Shown piece after piece: positions 36,188 through 45,066 of a DNA stretch of 64,000 nt. Both the position numbers and the translations under genes were made by a program. Source of the DNA: Flagellimonas lutaonensis (GTDB lineage: Bacteria > Bacteroidota > Bacteroidia > Flavobacteriales > Flavobacteriaceae). The notes beneath the pieces are model-generated. The model was not told where the DNA came from and did no database searches. It was given only the letters and a program-made list of their open reading frames with translations. Within the stretch, counting starts at the first letter, position 1. Each line of letters begins with the position of its first letter. Location of the stretch: contig NZ_CP011071.1 of NCBI RefSeq assembly GCF_000963865.1, forward strand, positions 682,001 to 746,000. The letters run 5' to 3'.

Positions 36188-39100
36188 TTAAAATGCTACA
36201 TTCAATCCAACAGAAATAATCTTGGGCGGACCAAAGTCGTTGCCATTTGGCGTTCCCTCCAACTCGAACTGCGGGTTCAGACCGTTTCGCTTACTATTGG
36301 TGTAAAGGTTTTCAGCGGTCACTGAAATCCTCAGGTTATCAAGGCCAAGCTTTTCGGCTATGGTACTCTCAAAGGTATACCCTAAATTAACGTTTCTGAG
36401 TGCCCAGAACGAGGCATCGGTCAAGAAACGGTCAGATGCCGTTCTCACCAAATTCGGGTTTCCGTTCTCCAACCTAGGCACATTGGTAACATCACCGGGT
36501 TGTCTCCAAGCGTTCAATATATCAGGATGGAACGAGCTTCCGTAGTTTCCACTGTGCATCATGGCCGCATATCCAAAATCCAAAATCTTGCCCCCAATGC
36601 CATAATTGATCAAAAAGTCCAAGGTAAACCCTTTGTAGCTTAAACTATTGGCAACCGAGCCAAGTAAATCTGGTATAGAGCTATCTCCCGTATAGGCCCG
36701 TTCAGTATCCTGCCAATCATTGGTGGTCGCTATCTCGCCACTGGCATCACGCACGGGAACACTGTTTCCGTCTTCATCCAACTCATATTGCAGAAATAAT
36801 TGGTCGCCCGTAGCGGGATCTACACCAGCGGTTCTAAGTATGAAGAAATCAAATCGCGACCGGCCTTCTGCCCAACGCTGTTCATCATCGATGAAGGGAG
36901 CCGGGAGACTGGTAATCTCGTTCTTAAAGGTAGAGCCCTGCAAAGTGAGGTCCCACCTAAAGTCGCCCGTGTTGATCAAGTGGGTCGTCAAAGAGACTTC
37001 CCAGCCCGAGTTGAACATATCGCCAACATTTACCGGTACCTCGTTCAGGCCATTGCTCGGTGCAATGGGCAAGAGGTACAACAGGTCAGAGGAGTTACGT
37101 TTGTAGTACTCCACAGACCCTTCTAAAAAGTTATTGAACAATGCAAACTCAAGTGCCACATCAAAATTTTCGATGGTTTCCCATTGCAGTTCTGAATTGC
37201 CTATATCGGTAAATATGATAGCGGGATCGCCAGCATTGGAAGTAATGGAAAACCTAGGTTGTGACAGGAAGAAATCTCCTAGATCATCATTTCCGACCTC
37301 ACCGTACGAAGCCCGTAGTTTCAGCCGGTTGATGACCGAAGAGTTTCGCAAGAAATCTTCTTGGTCGATACGCCAAGAGCCCCCCACTGAGTAAAAGGTG
37401 CCCCATCTTGTCTCCCTGTCGAAAACCGATGATCCATCTCGCCTGATCGAACCGCTGATATAATACTTGTTGTCAAAGTTGTAATTGAGCCTTGAAAAAT
37501 ACCCCTCAATACTTTTTCTGGTCGATGACCCGCCTAGAGAAACGATATTGGAAAAGTTGTCCAATTCAAAAATTCCGTTGGCCGCCTGGATGGTCTTTAG
37601 ACCATCGATGTCAGAAAAGGTTCTGTCAAAGCTTTCATGGCCCAATGTAAGGTCTAGGTTGTGGTTGCCAAAACTTTTTCGGTACGTCAGAATCTGGTTG
37701 AAGTTCTCCACCTGTCTTCTAAAACGTTCATCGCTGAAACGACCATCTGGCTGGGCATCGCCGATTACAGCATTCTCATACTCTTTTTCAACCCCATCGT
37801 TGATATCCCTACCATAGTTCAACCTAAAGTTGAGGCCATCCAATATCTCCCAATCGGCAAAAAAACGGAAACCATAGGTGTTGTTATTATCCCGTTCATC
37901 GTTCAACAACAACTCTTGTAGCGCATGGCGCCCTTGGCTTATGGGTCTAGATCCTATGTTGTACTCGGGAAATCCTTCCCCGTTGTCAAAGACAGGGTCC
38001 CCGAAGACGTCCCGCACAATGTTCCCTTCAAGATCGTTCACAAAAACTGGGTAGATCGAACCTATGTTCTTGGCAAAACCAAAAGGGTTCACAATACTGC
38101 CCGTCCCGGCCGAACTTGGAGCGGTAAATTCTTCAATGGTAACATTGGCACTACCACCAATGGTAATTCTATCACTGACATCGAACTCTGCATTCAGTCT
38201 TGTGGTCAGACGCTCATACCCAGAAGTGATCACAAAACTCTCCTCATCCAAATAGGATGCCGAGAAAAACACCTTGTTGTTTTCACCACCCCCTGAAACG
38301 TTCACATTATAGTTTTTTCGTACACCCGTTCTCGACAAAAAGTCGTACCAGTCAAGACTTTGGTAGATAACCTGCGCATTAGGGTTCAACTGACCATTGA
38401 CCCCCACAATCTGGTCGTTGGGCACATTAAATGGATTGTAGCCCAAATTGTCGTAGATGTTCGCAGAGGCAAAGGCAGGATCCCCTCCCCCGGCAGATGA
38501 GTTTTTCAATGCTTCCCACATGGTCTCATAATACTGACCCGGGGTTACCTCATCATAAAATTGCCATTGCGATGCCGACACCAAACCATATTGCATAGAG
38601 GCATTAACTTGGATACCGCCCCCTTTGGTGCCACTCTTTGTGGTTATGATCACCACACCGTTGGCGGCCCTTGAGCCGTATAATGATGTTGAAGCCGCAT
38701 CTTTGAGGATTGTAAACGATTCTATGTCCTCTTGGTTAATAGTGTTCAGCGAGCCCTCGTACTGAACGCCGTCAACAATGAACAAAGGGTCTGTATCCCC
38801 GTTCAATGTGCCTACACCCCGAATAACGATACCCGGTGATGAGCCCGGCCCCTGGGCTGATGTAAATTGTACGCCCGTCGCCCGGCCCTCGATGGCCGCA
38901 ATGGGCGAGGTCACGGTTCGTATCTCAAGGTCTTTGGCGCCCACCACACTTGCGGACCCTGTGAAAGCCTCTTTTGTCGAGGTACCGTATGCCGTTACTA
39001 TTACCTCCTCCAACGCTTGGGCGTCTTCTTCAAGTGTCACATTAATGGTAGATTGTGCGCCAACGGTGACTTCTTTGGTTGTATAGCCCAAATACGAAAA

Positions 39101-39316
39101 AGAGAGCACTTGGCCTTCTGCAACGGAGATGGTGTAATTACCATCAAAATCCGTTTGAACCCCCGTGGTGGTCCCCTTTACAACCACGTTGGCCCCTGGC
39201 AGGGCAAGACCATTCTGATCTGTCACATTTCCAGTGACCGTTTTCTCTTGGGACTGGACTGTTGCAATGCATAAAAACATTGCGGCCAACACCCCAAACA
39301 GTTTTCCTACTTTCAT
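36188..39316 (-). CDS. SusC/RagA-family TonB-dependent transporter
   Basis: The 1042-residue protein has a signal peptide (to VQSQ), a carboxypeptidase-regulatory-like N-terminal domain (VTGNVTDQNGLALPGANV, TTGVQTDFDGNYTI, SYLGYTTKEV), the plug with EEVIVTAYGT and the SusC-type ILKDAASTSLYGSRAANGV block, and a barrel ending VGLNVAF. It imports a large nutrient through the outer membrane using TonB energy, with SusD as lid. It is the first gene of a two-gene operon with no regulator beside it. Confidence 0.97.
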   Translation of the reverse strand: MKVGKLFGVLAAMFLCIATVQSQEKTVTGNVTDQNGLALPGANVVVKGTTTGVQTDFDGNYTISVAEGQVLSFSYLGYTTKEVTVGAQSTINVTLEEDAQALEEVIVTAYGTSTKEAFTGSASVVGAKDLEIRTVTSPIAAIEGRATGVQFTSAQGPGSSPGIVIRGVGTLNGDTDPLFIVDGVQYEGSLNTINQEDIESFTILKDAASTSLYGSRAANGVVIITTKSGTKGGGIQVNASMQYGLVSASQWQFYDEVTPGQYYETMWEALKNSSAGGGDPAFASANIYDNLGYNPFNVPNDQIVGVNGQLNPNAQVIYQSLDWYDFLSRTGVRKNYNVNVSGGGENNKVFFSASYLDEESFVITSGYERLTTRLNAEFDVSDRITIGGSANVTIEEFTAPSSAGTGSIVNPFGFAKNIGSIYPVFVNDLEGNIVRDVFGDPVFDNGEGFPEYNIGSRPISQGRHALQELLLNDERDNNNTYGFRFFADWEILDGLNFRLNYGRDINDGVEKEYENAVIGDAQPDGRFSDERFRRQVENFNQILTYRKSFGNHNLDLTLGHESFDRTFSDIDGLKTIQAANGIFELDNFSNIVSLGGSSTRKSIEGYFSRLNYNFDNKYYISGSIRRDGSSVFDRETRWGTFYSVGGSWRIDQEDFLRNSSVINRLKLRASYGEVGNDDLGDFFLSQPRFSITSNAGDPAIIFTDIGNSELQWETIENFDVALEFALFNNFLEGSVEYYKRNSSDLLYLLPIAPSNGLNEVPVNVGDMFNSGWEVSLTTHLINTGDFRWDLTLQGSTFKNEITSLPAPFIDDEQRWAEGRSRFDFFILRTAGVDPATGDQLFLQYELDEDGNSVPVRDASGEIATTNDWQDTERAYTGDSSIPDLLGSVANSLSYKGFTLDFLINYGIGGKILDFGYAAMMHSGNYGSSFHPDILNAWRQPGDVTNVPRLENGNPNLVRTASDRFLTDASFWALRNVNLGYTFESTIAEKLGLDNLRISVTAENLYTNSKRNGLNPQFELEGTPNGNDFGPPKIISVGLNVAF

Positions 39317-39507
39317 AAAATCAAAGTTTAGTTAATGAATAATTAAGAATTAGTCAGGCAACTGAAGAAAGGAGGGCGGGAATTTGATCTAATGATAGCT
39401 AATTCAAATAATCAAAAACGAGAACAAAACCGAATGGGTAATATATATTGGCAAGGCCTCTCACCGCCCTACCTTAACAATTGCATAGCAAAGCAATTTA
39501 AAGAAGG

Positions 39508-39580
39508 GTTAAAAAGAGTACTTTTAAAACGGGAAGTAATGTCTGGTTGTAAGAATACAACGGGGATGACTCTTTTTAAC
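39508..39580. repeat. 12-bp perfect inverted repeat upstream of susC
   Basis: GTTAAAAAGAGT (39508-39519) and ACTCTTTTTAAC (39569-39580) are exact inverted copies 49 bases apart, about 190 bases before the SusC start. This may be a regulator site or a stem; no known motif is recognised. Confidence 0.5.
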
Positions 39581-39723
39581 ACTTTAAAAAGCCAGTAAAT
39601 AAAATGCCAAGCATAATTTATTGCGGCCATGCCGTGGTAGAAAAAGTTTCTTGCCTCGGGAAACAAAACTTCTAACTTTCAACAAAATGGCTCTTGGTGT
39701 CATCCAACTTCACAAATAAATAA

Positions 39724-39760
39724 TCCCTAATTTTAGTACCCTTTTTAAAATCAGGGATTT
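39724..39760 (+). promoter_or_regulatory. Terminator-like hairpin abutting a TTG start codon
   Basis: The arms TCCCTAATTTTA (39724-39735) and TAAAATCAGGGA (39746-39757) pair with one mismatch around a ten-base loop. TTT and the TTG start codon follow at once. It would either end an upstream transcript or occlude the ribosome site of the exonuclease gene. Confidence 0.6.
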
Positions 39761-41140
39761 TTGTACACTATCATCGACATAGAAACCACTGGAAATGGCA
39801 TTAAGGGTAATAAAATCACCGAAATAGCCATTTTTAAGTTCGATGGCACAAAAGTGGTCGATGAGTTTACCTCTCTCGTGAACCCCGAATGCGAAATTCC
39901 TTATTTCATTACAGGTTTGACGGGCATAGACGACAATATGGTGCGCAACGCGCCCCTTTTTAAAGATATTGCCCATAAAATACTTGAAATGACCAAAGAC
40001 TGTGTCTTTGTGGCCCATTCCGTGAATTTTGATTATGGGGTCATTAAAGAGGAATTTCGTCAAATAGGGGTCGATTTTATAAGAAAAAAGCTCTGTACCG
40101 TTCGTCTTGCAAGAAAATTGGTTCCTGGATTGAATTCTTATAGCTTGGGCAAACTGTGCTCTTCACTTCGCATACCCATTACCGACCGGCACCGGGCCCG
40201 GGGCGACGCCAAAGCAACGGTTGTTCTATTTAGATTATTGCTGCAGAAACCGATGGCACAACAGCTTGTTGGATCTTTTTTGAATGCTAGAAGTCAAGAA
40301 GCCACCTTGCCCCCCTTGGTCTCTAAAGAAATGGTCGACCACCTGCCCCAAAAACCTGGGATATATTATTTCAAGAACAATGCTGGGAACATCATCTATG
40401 TGGGCAAGGCCATCAATATCAAAAAACGGGTATTGGGCCATTTCTACGATAAAAGCAATAAAGAATCCCGTATGTGCAGGGAAATTGCATCCATCGATTA
40501 TGAACTGTCTGGCAACGAGCTATTGGCATTGCTTATGGAGTCGGCGGCCATTAAAAGGCATTTTCCGCCGTACAACCGGGCCCAAAAACGATTTGCCAAG
40601 GCCTATGCCATATTCAGCTATGAAGACAGAAATGGATTGCAACATTTGGCATACAACACCCTTAAGAATGTTCATGAACCCATTCAGGTATTTTATAATC
40701 CTACCGATTGCCGTACATTTTTAAAGCAATTGTGCGATACCTTTTCACTATGCCCAAAATATTGTCATCTTCAGAATGGAAATGGTCTTTGCACGCATTG
40801 TGCCGACTCATGTGAAAAAACAGCATCAATTGACACCTATAACCAAAAGGTTGATAAAGCCATTTTGTCGAGCCGTCAGGGAAAGATTTCCTATCTAATC
40901 AAAGAAAAGGGACGTACCCCACAAGAAGATGCGCTCATAGCCGTGAAAGACGGCATTTATCAAGGGTATGCCTTTATTGATAGGGAAATGCCCATTAATT
41001 CGCTAGAAGACCTTGAGGCCCATATTATCAAGCAAAAGAACACTTTGGAAACCGAAAGTATCATTGGTGGCTATTTGATCCGGAAAGGACCGTCAAAAGT
41101 TCAACCGGTGCCAAAAATGCCTTTGGCCAACCCATCTTGA
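39761..41140 (+). CDS. DEDDh exonuclease fused to a GIY-YIG nuclease domain
   Basis: The 459-residue protein begins at TTG; an in-frame stop lies only 12 bases upstream and the next ATG is inside the exonuclease core. Residues 1-170 are a DnaQ-type 3'-5' exonuclease: DIETTG (6-11), AHSVNFDYG and HRARGDAKAT. From about residue 197 a GIY-YIG domain follows: PGIYYFKNN, IIYVGKAINIKKRV. The C-terminal region has a Cys cluster CPKYCHLQNGNGLCTHCADSC. This is the Cho/UvrC-like epsilon fusion seen in Bacteroidota, probably in DNA repair. There is no obvious Shine-Dalgarno site because a hairpin occupies the space. Confidence 0.85.
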   Translation: MYTIIDIETTGNGIKGNKITEIAIFKFDGTKVVDEFTSLVNPECEIPYFITGLTGIDDNMVRNAPLFKDIAHKILEMTKDCVFVAHSVNFDYGVIKEEFRQIGVDFIRKKLCTVRLARKLVPGLNSYSLGKLCSSLRIPITDRHRARGDAKATVVLFRLLLQKPMAQQLVGSFLNARSQEATLPPLVSKEMVDHLPQKPGIYYFKNNAGNIIYVGKAINIKKRVLGHFYDKSNKESRMCREIASIDYELSGNELLALLMESAAIKRHFPPYNRAQKRFAKAYAIFSYEDRNGLQHLAYNTLKNVHEPIQVFYNPTDCRTFLKQLCDTFSLCPKYCHLQNGNGLCTHCADSCEKTASIDTYNQKVDKAILSSRQGKISYLIKEKGRTPQEDALIAVKDGIYQGYAFIDREMPINSLEDLEAHIIKQKNTLETESIIGGYLIRKGPSKVQPVPKMPLANPS

Positions 41141-41168
41141 CAACCAATAGCAGATTGTGCAGGTATAC

Positions 41169-41264
41169 TTATTCGTTTAGCTTTCGGTACATTCTAATAA
41201 CAAAGAACAACCAGACCATAAAAATTATCGCCACCACAATGGAGTATATCAGTATAAAATCCAT
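41169..41264 (-). CDS. 31-residue single-pass membrane microprotein
   Basis: The start at 41264 overlaps the stop of the next upstream gene as TAATG, and the stop is at 41169. Residues 4-22 (ILIYSIVVAIIFMVWLFFV) form one membrane helix, followed by the basic tail RMYRKLNE. The size and coupling resemble small subunits of membrane complexes, but no specific family is recognised. Confidence 0.6.
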   Translation of the reverse strand: MDFILIYSIVVAIIFMVWLFFVIRMYRKLNE

Positions 41265-41449
41265 TACTTACGGTACTTGAGGTAATTCATAAAACCCAAT
41301 ATGGTCGGTGCCCAAAATGCCACAAAAATGGCATCCATCTTTTTTCCCTGTAGGAAAAGAATTTCTGAGGTGATGATAATCGAAATAACGACCAATAGCA
41401 TAATGCAGTTCATCAAACCTACTCTTTCAATAAATCTTCTAAGCATCAA
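41264..41449 (-). CDS. 61-residue membrane microprotein
   Basis: The protein has a basic N-terminus (MMLRRFIERVG) and two hydrophobic stretches, MNCIMLLVVISIIITSEILF and DAIFVAFWAPTILGFMNYL, with a KYRK tail. It is predicted to span the inner membrane twice. It is translationally coupled to the 31-residue gene by TAATG. The function is unknown. It lies alone between the exonuclease and aldose epimerase genes, which suggests a two-subunit unit. Confidence 0.62.
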   Translation of the reverse strand: MMLRRFIERVGLMNCIMLLVVISIIITSEILFLQGKKMDAIFVAFWAPTILGFMNYLKYRK

Positions 41450-41542
41450 GTATTACTTGTATTATTATCCCCCTAATGTAGAAATAATAGCGTTAAAAAT
41501 TAAGAAAATATTGTGATTTCATTAACATTTCTCATGAATACA

Positions 41543-42325
41543 TCAAGGTAAGAGTTTTACCTTGAACTTTCTTGGCTCTGATTGAACATAATCGAAGCCT
41601 TGGTGGAGTTTCTGTTGGGGTACGGCATAGGGGTAAAAAGTTATCGGCTCGATACATACCATATTGCGCACCTCGGTCCACAGCATAAAATGGCCGAAAC
41701 CTTCGGTCTGAATTGTCAATTGCCTTTCATCTTCAAGAATGATTTTCTCACAATCATCAATCTGTAGGGCCCGGCTGCCCACTTCCAGTACTTCATCCAA
41801 AGAAATATATTTTTCAGCTGCCGATATGATAGGTTGGTCTGTATGGACCTTGAACGCCGGATGGTAGCCCAACATGAACGGCATGTCTTTTTCACCACCG
41901 ATGGTAAAGGTGATTTCAAGACCTTGCTTACCAAGAAAAAAAGTCTTCACAAACTCAAAACTGTAGGGCCACATAAGCCACTGACGCCTTGATTTTTCGG
42001 GGAATTTTGAATTTTTAACAGGCGTGCCCGCAGTGTATTCCTTCTTGTAGGATACCGTTGTTTCAGATTGTGAAACTCGTGTATATTCCATTTCCCTCAA
42101 ATGTCCGTGCTGGTCCAATATGGCATTGCCCCGTGGCACTTGAACGGCAAAGTTTGCTTCGTTCGTAGGCCCGATGATGGGAAACATCTCGGTATCGGCA
42201 TTTCGCCAACCAGGACTCCCCTTTTGATGTATAAACTCATGTCCGCCGACTTGGTAGCTGATCAGTTCACCTTTATCGATGACCACCGACTGTTGGCCCA
42301 AGCGTAACGTTACCTTCTCACTCAT
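41543..42325 (-). CDS. Aldose 1-epimerase family protein
   Basis: The 260-residue protein has the galactose-mutarotase fold: an N-terminal beta-sandwich start (GELISYQVGGHEFIHQ), the PIIGP segment, GNAILDQHGHLREM with the catalytic His, FMLGYHPAFKV with the second His, and a late catalytic-acid region near MVCIEPITFYP. It most resembles the short YihR/LacX-like subgroup that interconverts sugar anomers. The stop of the M20 peptidase gene upstream overlaps its start by eight bases, implying one transcript. Confidence 0.85.
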   Translation of the reverse strand: MSEKVTLRLGQQSVVIDKGELISYQVGGHEFIHQKGSPGWRNADTEMFPIIGPTNEANFAVQVPRGNAILDQHGHLREMEYTRVSQSETTVSYKKEYTAGTPVKNSKFPEKSRRQWLMWPYSFEFVKTFFLGKQGLEITFTIGGEKDMPFMLGYHPAFKVHTDQPIISAAEKYISLDEVLEVGSRALQIDDCEKIILEDERQLTIQTEGFGHFMLWTEVRNMVCIEPITFYPYAVPQQKLHQGFDYVQSEPRKFKVKLLP

Positions 42326-43610
42326 TGATAAGCCTATAAATGAGGATGGCCGTTCTTTTTGTCAAATCTTCGATGGTTTTGAGATTGACTGTCTCTTCTG
42401 GGGTATGGGCCCCCGAGCCCATGGTGCCCAAACCGTCAAGGCAATCAACGTACGCTGCCACGAACGAAACATCGGCCGCACCCCTTCTGCCGGGGTCGTA
42501 GGGCAGTACTTGGCCCTGCCCCAGATCAAGACTCACTTGGTTCAGGCGCTCCAACAATTTTTTGTTGCCCGCTGTAGGTTCCATTGCAGGGTAGCTGTCG
42601 GTAAACGAAATCGAAGCTGAGGTCTTGGGAAGGTTTTGGGCCACGATTTCACGCATCTTTTCCCTTGCGCGTTCTTTCTGTTCTTCAGAAATAAAGCGGA
42701 GTCCGCCCCTTGCAATTGCCTTTTGCGCCACAACATTGCTCTTGCCAAATACTTCTCCCTTACTGGTCTTTTCATCAAAATCTACAAAAGTACCGCCCAT
42801 TAATATTCCGGGGTTGAAGGTAAGCAGGTCGTCACCCTTTACATCGGTATAAAATTGGTGAAGGATCCTCGACATTTCAAAAATGGCCCCTGCTCCTACC
42901 CTATCACTGAACACCCCGGAGGAATGGGCGCGCTTGCCCCCTACTTCGAGTGCCCAGCCAGAGGCACCCCGTCTGGCAACCGTGGCATAATTGAAGCCTG
43001 TGGAAGTTTCAAAACCCAAGGCCACATCACTGCGCTTGGCAACTTCTACCAAGTCTTTTCTGCTAATTTCCAAGGGTTTTCCGGTGCTTTCCTCATCACC
43101 GGTAAAGGCCACAATAATTTGGGCGTCATCAAGCAATCCGTTTTCATGTAAGGCCTTAAGTGCATACAGTACAATAACATTGCCACCTTTCATATCGTTA
43201 CCACCCGGGGCCTTTGCAATACTGTCGTTGATCCGCTCAAATTTTTGAAAAGGGCTATCTTCTTCGAATACCGTATCTAAATGGCCGATGAGCAACAACT
43301 TTTTTCCTTTGTTTCCCGTGGTCTCTGCAAACAAGTGGCCTGCTCGGTTCATTTCAAGCGGCATTTCTATCCATCGGGTCTCAAAATCGATACTTTCGAA
43401 TGCCTCCCCGAATACCGAGCCCACTTTCTTGACCCCCTCTAGGTTGAGCGTGCCACTATTGATATTGACCACTTTTTCCAAAAATGCAATGGCCTCTTGG
43501 TTGTATTTTTCAACCGAAGCGATGATTTTCTTTTCCGTTCTTGAAAGTTTTTGTGCCGACAATGGCAGGATCAGGGCCACCGAACAGAACGTCAATAGAA
43601 TTCGTCTCAT
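42318..43610 (-). CDS. Secreted M20-family metallopeptidase, carboxypeptidase G2-like
   Basis: A signal peptide (ending LPLSAQ) precedes an M20 dizinc peptidase of 430 residues total. The metal ligands and catalytic residues are in GHLDTVF, GGNDMKGG, TGDEEST and a C-terminal GSGAHTPEE; the dimerisation domain lies between. Close relatives hydrolyse N-acyl amino acids or short peptides; specificity is not visible here. It sits in an operon-like run with the aldose epimerase and 15 bases after the CotH gene. Confidence 0.9.
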   Translation of the reverse strand: MRRILLTFCSVALILPLSAQKLSRTEKKIIASVEKYNQEAIAFLEKVVNINSGTLNLEGVKKVGSVFGEAFESIDFETRWIEMPLEMNRAGHLFAETTGNKGKKLLLIGHLDTVFEEDSPFQKFERINDSIAKAPGGNDMKGGNVIVLYALKALHENGLLDDAQIIVAFTGDEESTGKPLEISRKDLVEVAKRSDVALGFETSTGFNYATVARRGASGWALEVGGKRAHSSGVFSDRVGAGAIFEMSRILHQFYTDVKGDDLLTFNPGILMGGTFVDFDEKTSKGEVFGKSNVVAQKAIARGGLRFISEEQKERAREKMREIVAQNLPKTSASISFTDSYPAMEPTAGNKKLLERLNQVSLDLGQGQVLPYDPGRRGAADVSFVAAYVDCLDGLGTMGSGAHTPEETVNLKTIEDLTKRTAILIYRLINE

Positions 43611-43625
43611 AAAGTTATAGCCGTT

Positions 43626-45035
43626 TTATAAATTATTGATTTGTGTATCGAGCCATGTGAGCCTTTGGGCTAGCCAATCGCGAAGATAATTTACCTCTTC
43701 ATCATACGAGTTGCCCACAAAATTATTGGGCCAAACATAAGAACCCAACACCGGCCAAGCAGTAAAATTGGCCTCTATTGCACCCGCTTTTTCGAGTTCG
43801 GCCAGATAGCCATCGATTCTTGCCTGAATGGCCGTATCGGCGAAGGCCCCCGACCGCAACATTAGCCAACGTTCTTTTAACTGGGCTACAAAAGTTGGAT
43901 CCTTCATAAAACGATCCCACCAGAAAGGAACCAACCAAAAATCGTCGGGGCACCGCTCATTGAACTTATAGGCCCAAACATTGGTGTCGCCTCCATTGCA
44001 GTAGTTGGCATTGCCAAAGGCCAAATTGAAGTCCCAAATAGGGCCCATCTTCAATTTACCGTTCTTGTTTTTGTGCATGAAGGTACTCAACCGGTAGGCA
44101 TCGACGTTGTTCGACAGTTCGTTCAATAGAAAGAAGTCTATAAAACTTGCAACGTCTATATAGGCCGTATACCCTGTATCGGGATCGGTAAAATCATCTG
44201 AGGCCAAAGCAGACTCAAAGTCTGCCACATATTGGGAAATATATGCTTTTTGGGCAACGGTGATATCTTCTGCATCTGGATATTCGTACAAAAAGTAAAC
44301 TTCTTGACCCGCTGCAGCATTCTGCGGAGGATAGGCAGATACGAACGAATTGAGTTCATTGTACCCCTCGCCCAAATTATTGCCGGCCGTTTTATCAATC
44401 TTTAATATGTAGCCGCCTGTAAGGTCTTCGCCAGTATTTTCGTCATCATCCAGTTTGCTGATATCGATACGGGCGCCATCCCGCTTCAACTTTTCCATAA
44501 ACACATACACGCCCTGGTAAACCCCATTGAGGGTCATATCAACAAAAAGACAACGACTGGCATAACGGTCTATATCACGGGAAAGGTCATATATCAATAT
44601 ATTGCGAAGCAACGATTTGTCACTGTAGGGACCATATAAAATCCAGTCTTCCTCTTCTGGAAAACCCAATAACGAGACATCGATGTCTTCGCCATTTTCA
44701 TCCCATGTTTCAAGTCCGTATGATTTTTTGGGGAAGAGTGCCTGTGAAGAGGCGCCCCTAAACTCGATGCCTATATTTCCTTCATAAACTACATCGCCGG
44801 CCACTGTAATGGTGGTCTGGGAGCTTATCTTGGGCTCATCGACAATTGTTCCCCCCTGGGTGTCCACCATGAACTGTGGCAATTTATCCTGCAAAGCAAT
44901 CGGATCGTCGGGCTCTTGCCCCACATCATCGTCTGTAAGCACTGGGTCATCACTATCGCATGCAAAAATCAGGATAAATACCGTCAAGAAAAGGAAACGA
45001 AACAGGAGGTTTTTTCGAAAAATGGGAGTTGCCAT
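43626..45035 (-). CDS. CotH-kinase-like lipoprotein
   Basis: This 469-residue lipoprotein has a lipobox (LIFAC) and an acidic stretch (DSDDPVLTDDDVGQEPDDP) after it. The CotH fold follows: GIEFRGASSQ, KKSYGLETWDE, WILYGPYSDKSLLRN, GVYQGVYVFMEKLKRD and GPIWDFNLAFG. CotH of Bacillus phosphorylates spore-coat proteins; secreted bacterial CotH proteins may modify surface or extracellular proteins. It lies in the run with the M20 peptidase. The family call is secure, the substrate unknown. Confidence 0.9.
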   Translation of the reverse strand: MATPIFRKNLLFRFLFLTVFILIFACDSDDPVLTDDDVGQEPDDPIALQDKLPQFMVDTQGGTIVDEPKISSQTTITVAGDVVYEGNIGIEFRGASSQALFPKKSYGLETWDENGEDIDVSLLGFPEEEDWILYGPYSDKSLLRNILIYDLSRDIDRYASRCLFVDMTLNGVYQGVYVFMEKLKRDGARIDISKLDDDENTGEDLTGGYILKIDKTAGNNLGEGYNELNSFVSAYPPQNAAAGQEVYFLYEYPDAEDITVAQKAYISQYVADFESALASDDFTDPDTGYTAYIDVASFIDFFLLNELSNNVDAYRLSTFMHKNKNGKLKMGPIWDFNLAFGNANYCNGGDTNVWAYKFNERCPDDFWLVPFWWDRFMKDPTFVAQLKERWLMLRSGAFADTAIQARIDGYLAELEKAGAIEANFTAWPVLGSYVWPNNFVGNSYDEEVNYLRDWLAQRLTWLDTQINNL

Positions 45036-45066
45036 GTCGATATTTTAACCGACAAGATACCAAAAT

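Larger units (their letters stand above)
39317..39760. other. 444-bp intergenic region between susC and the exonuclease gene
   Basis: The two short open frames here lack coding character. The region holds the susC upstream sequence, the inverted repeat at 39508-39580 and a terminator-like hairpin at 39724-39757 next to the exonuclease start. Nothing else is recognised. Confidence 0.55.

Noticed and set aside
39392-39666. Two short open frames in the susC upstream spacer
   Set aside because: They overlap on opposite strands, cross the inverted repeat and show no signal peptide, domain or ribosome site.
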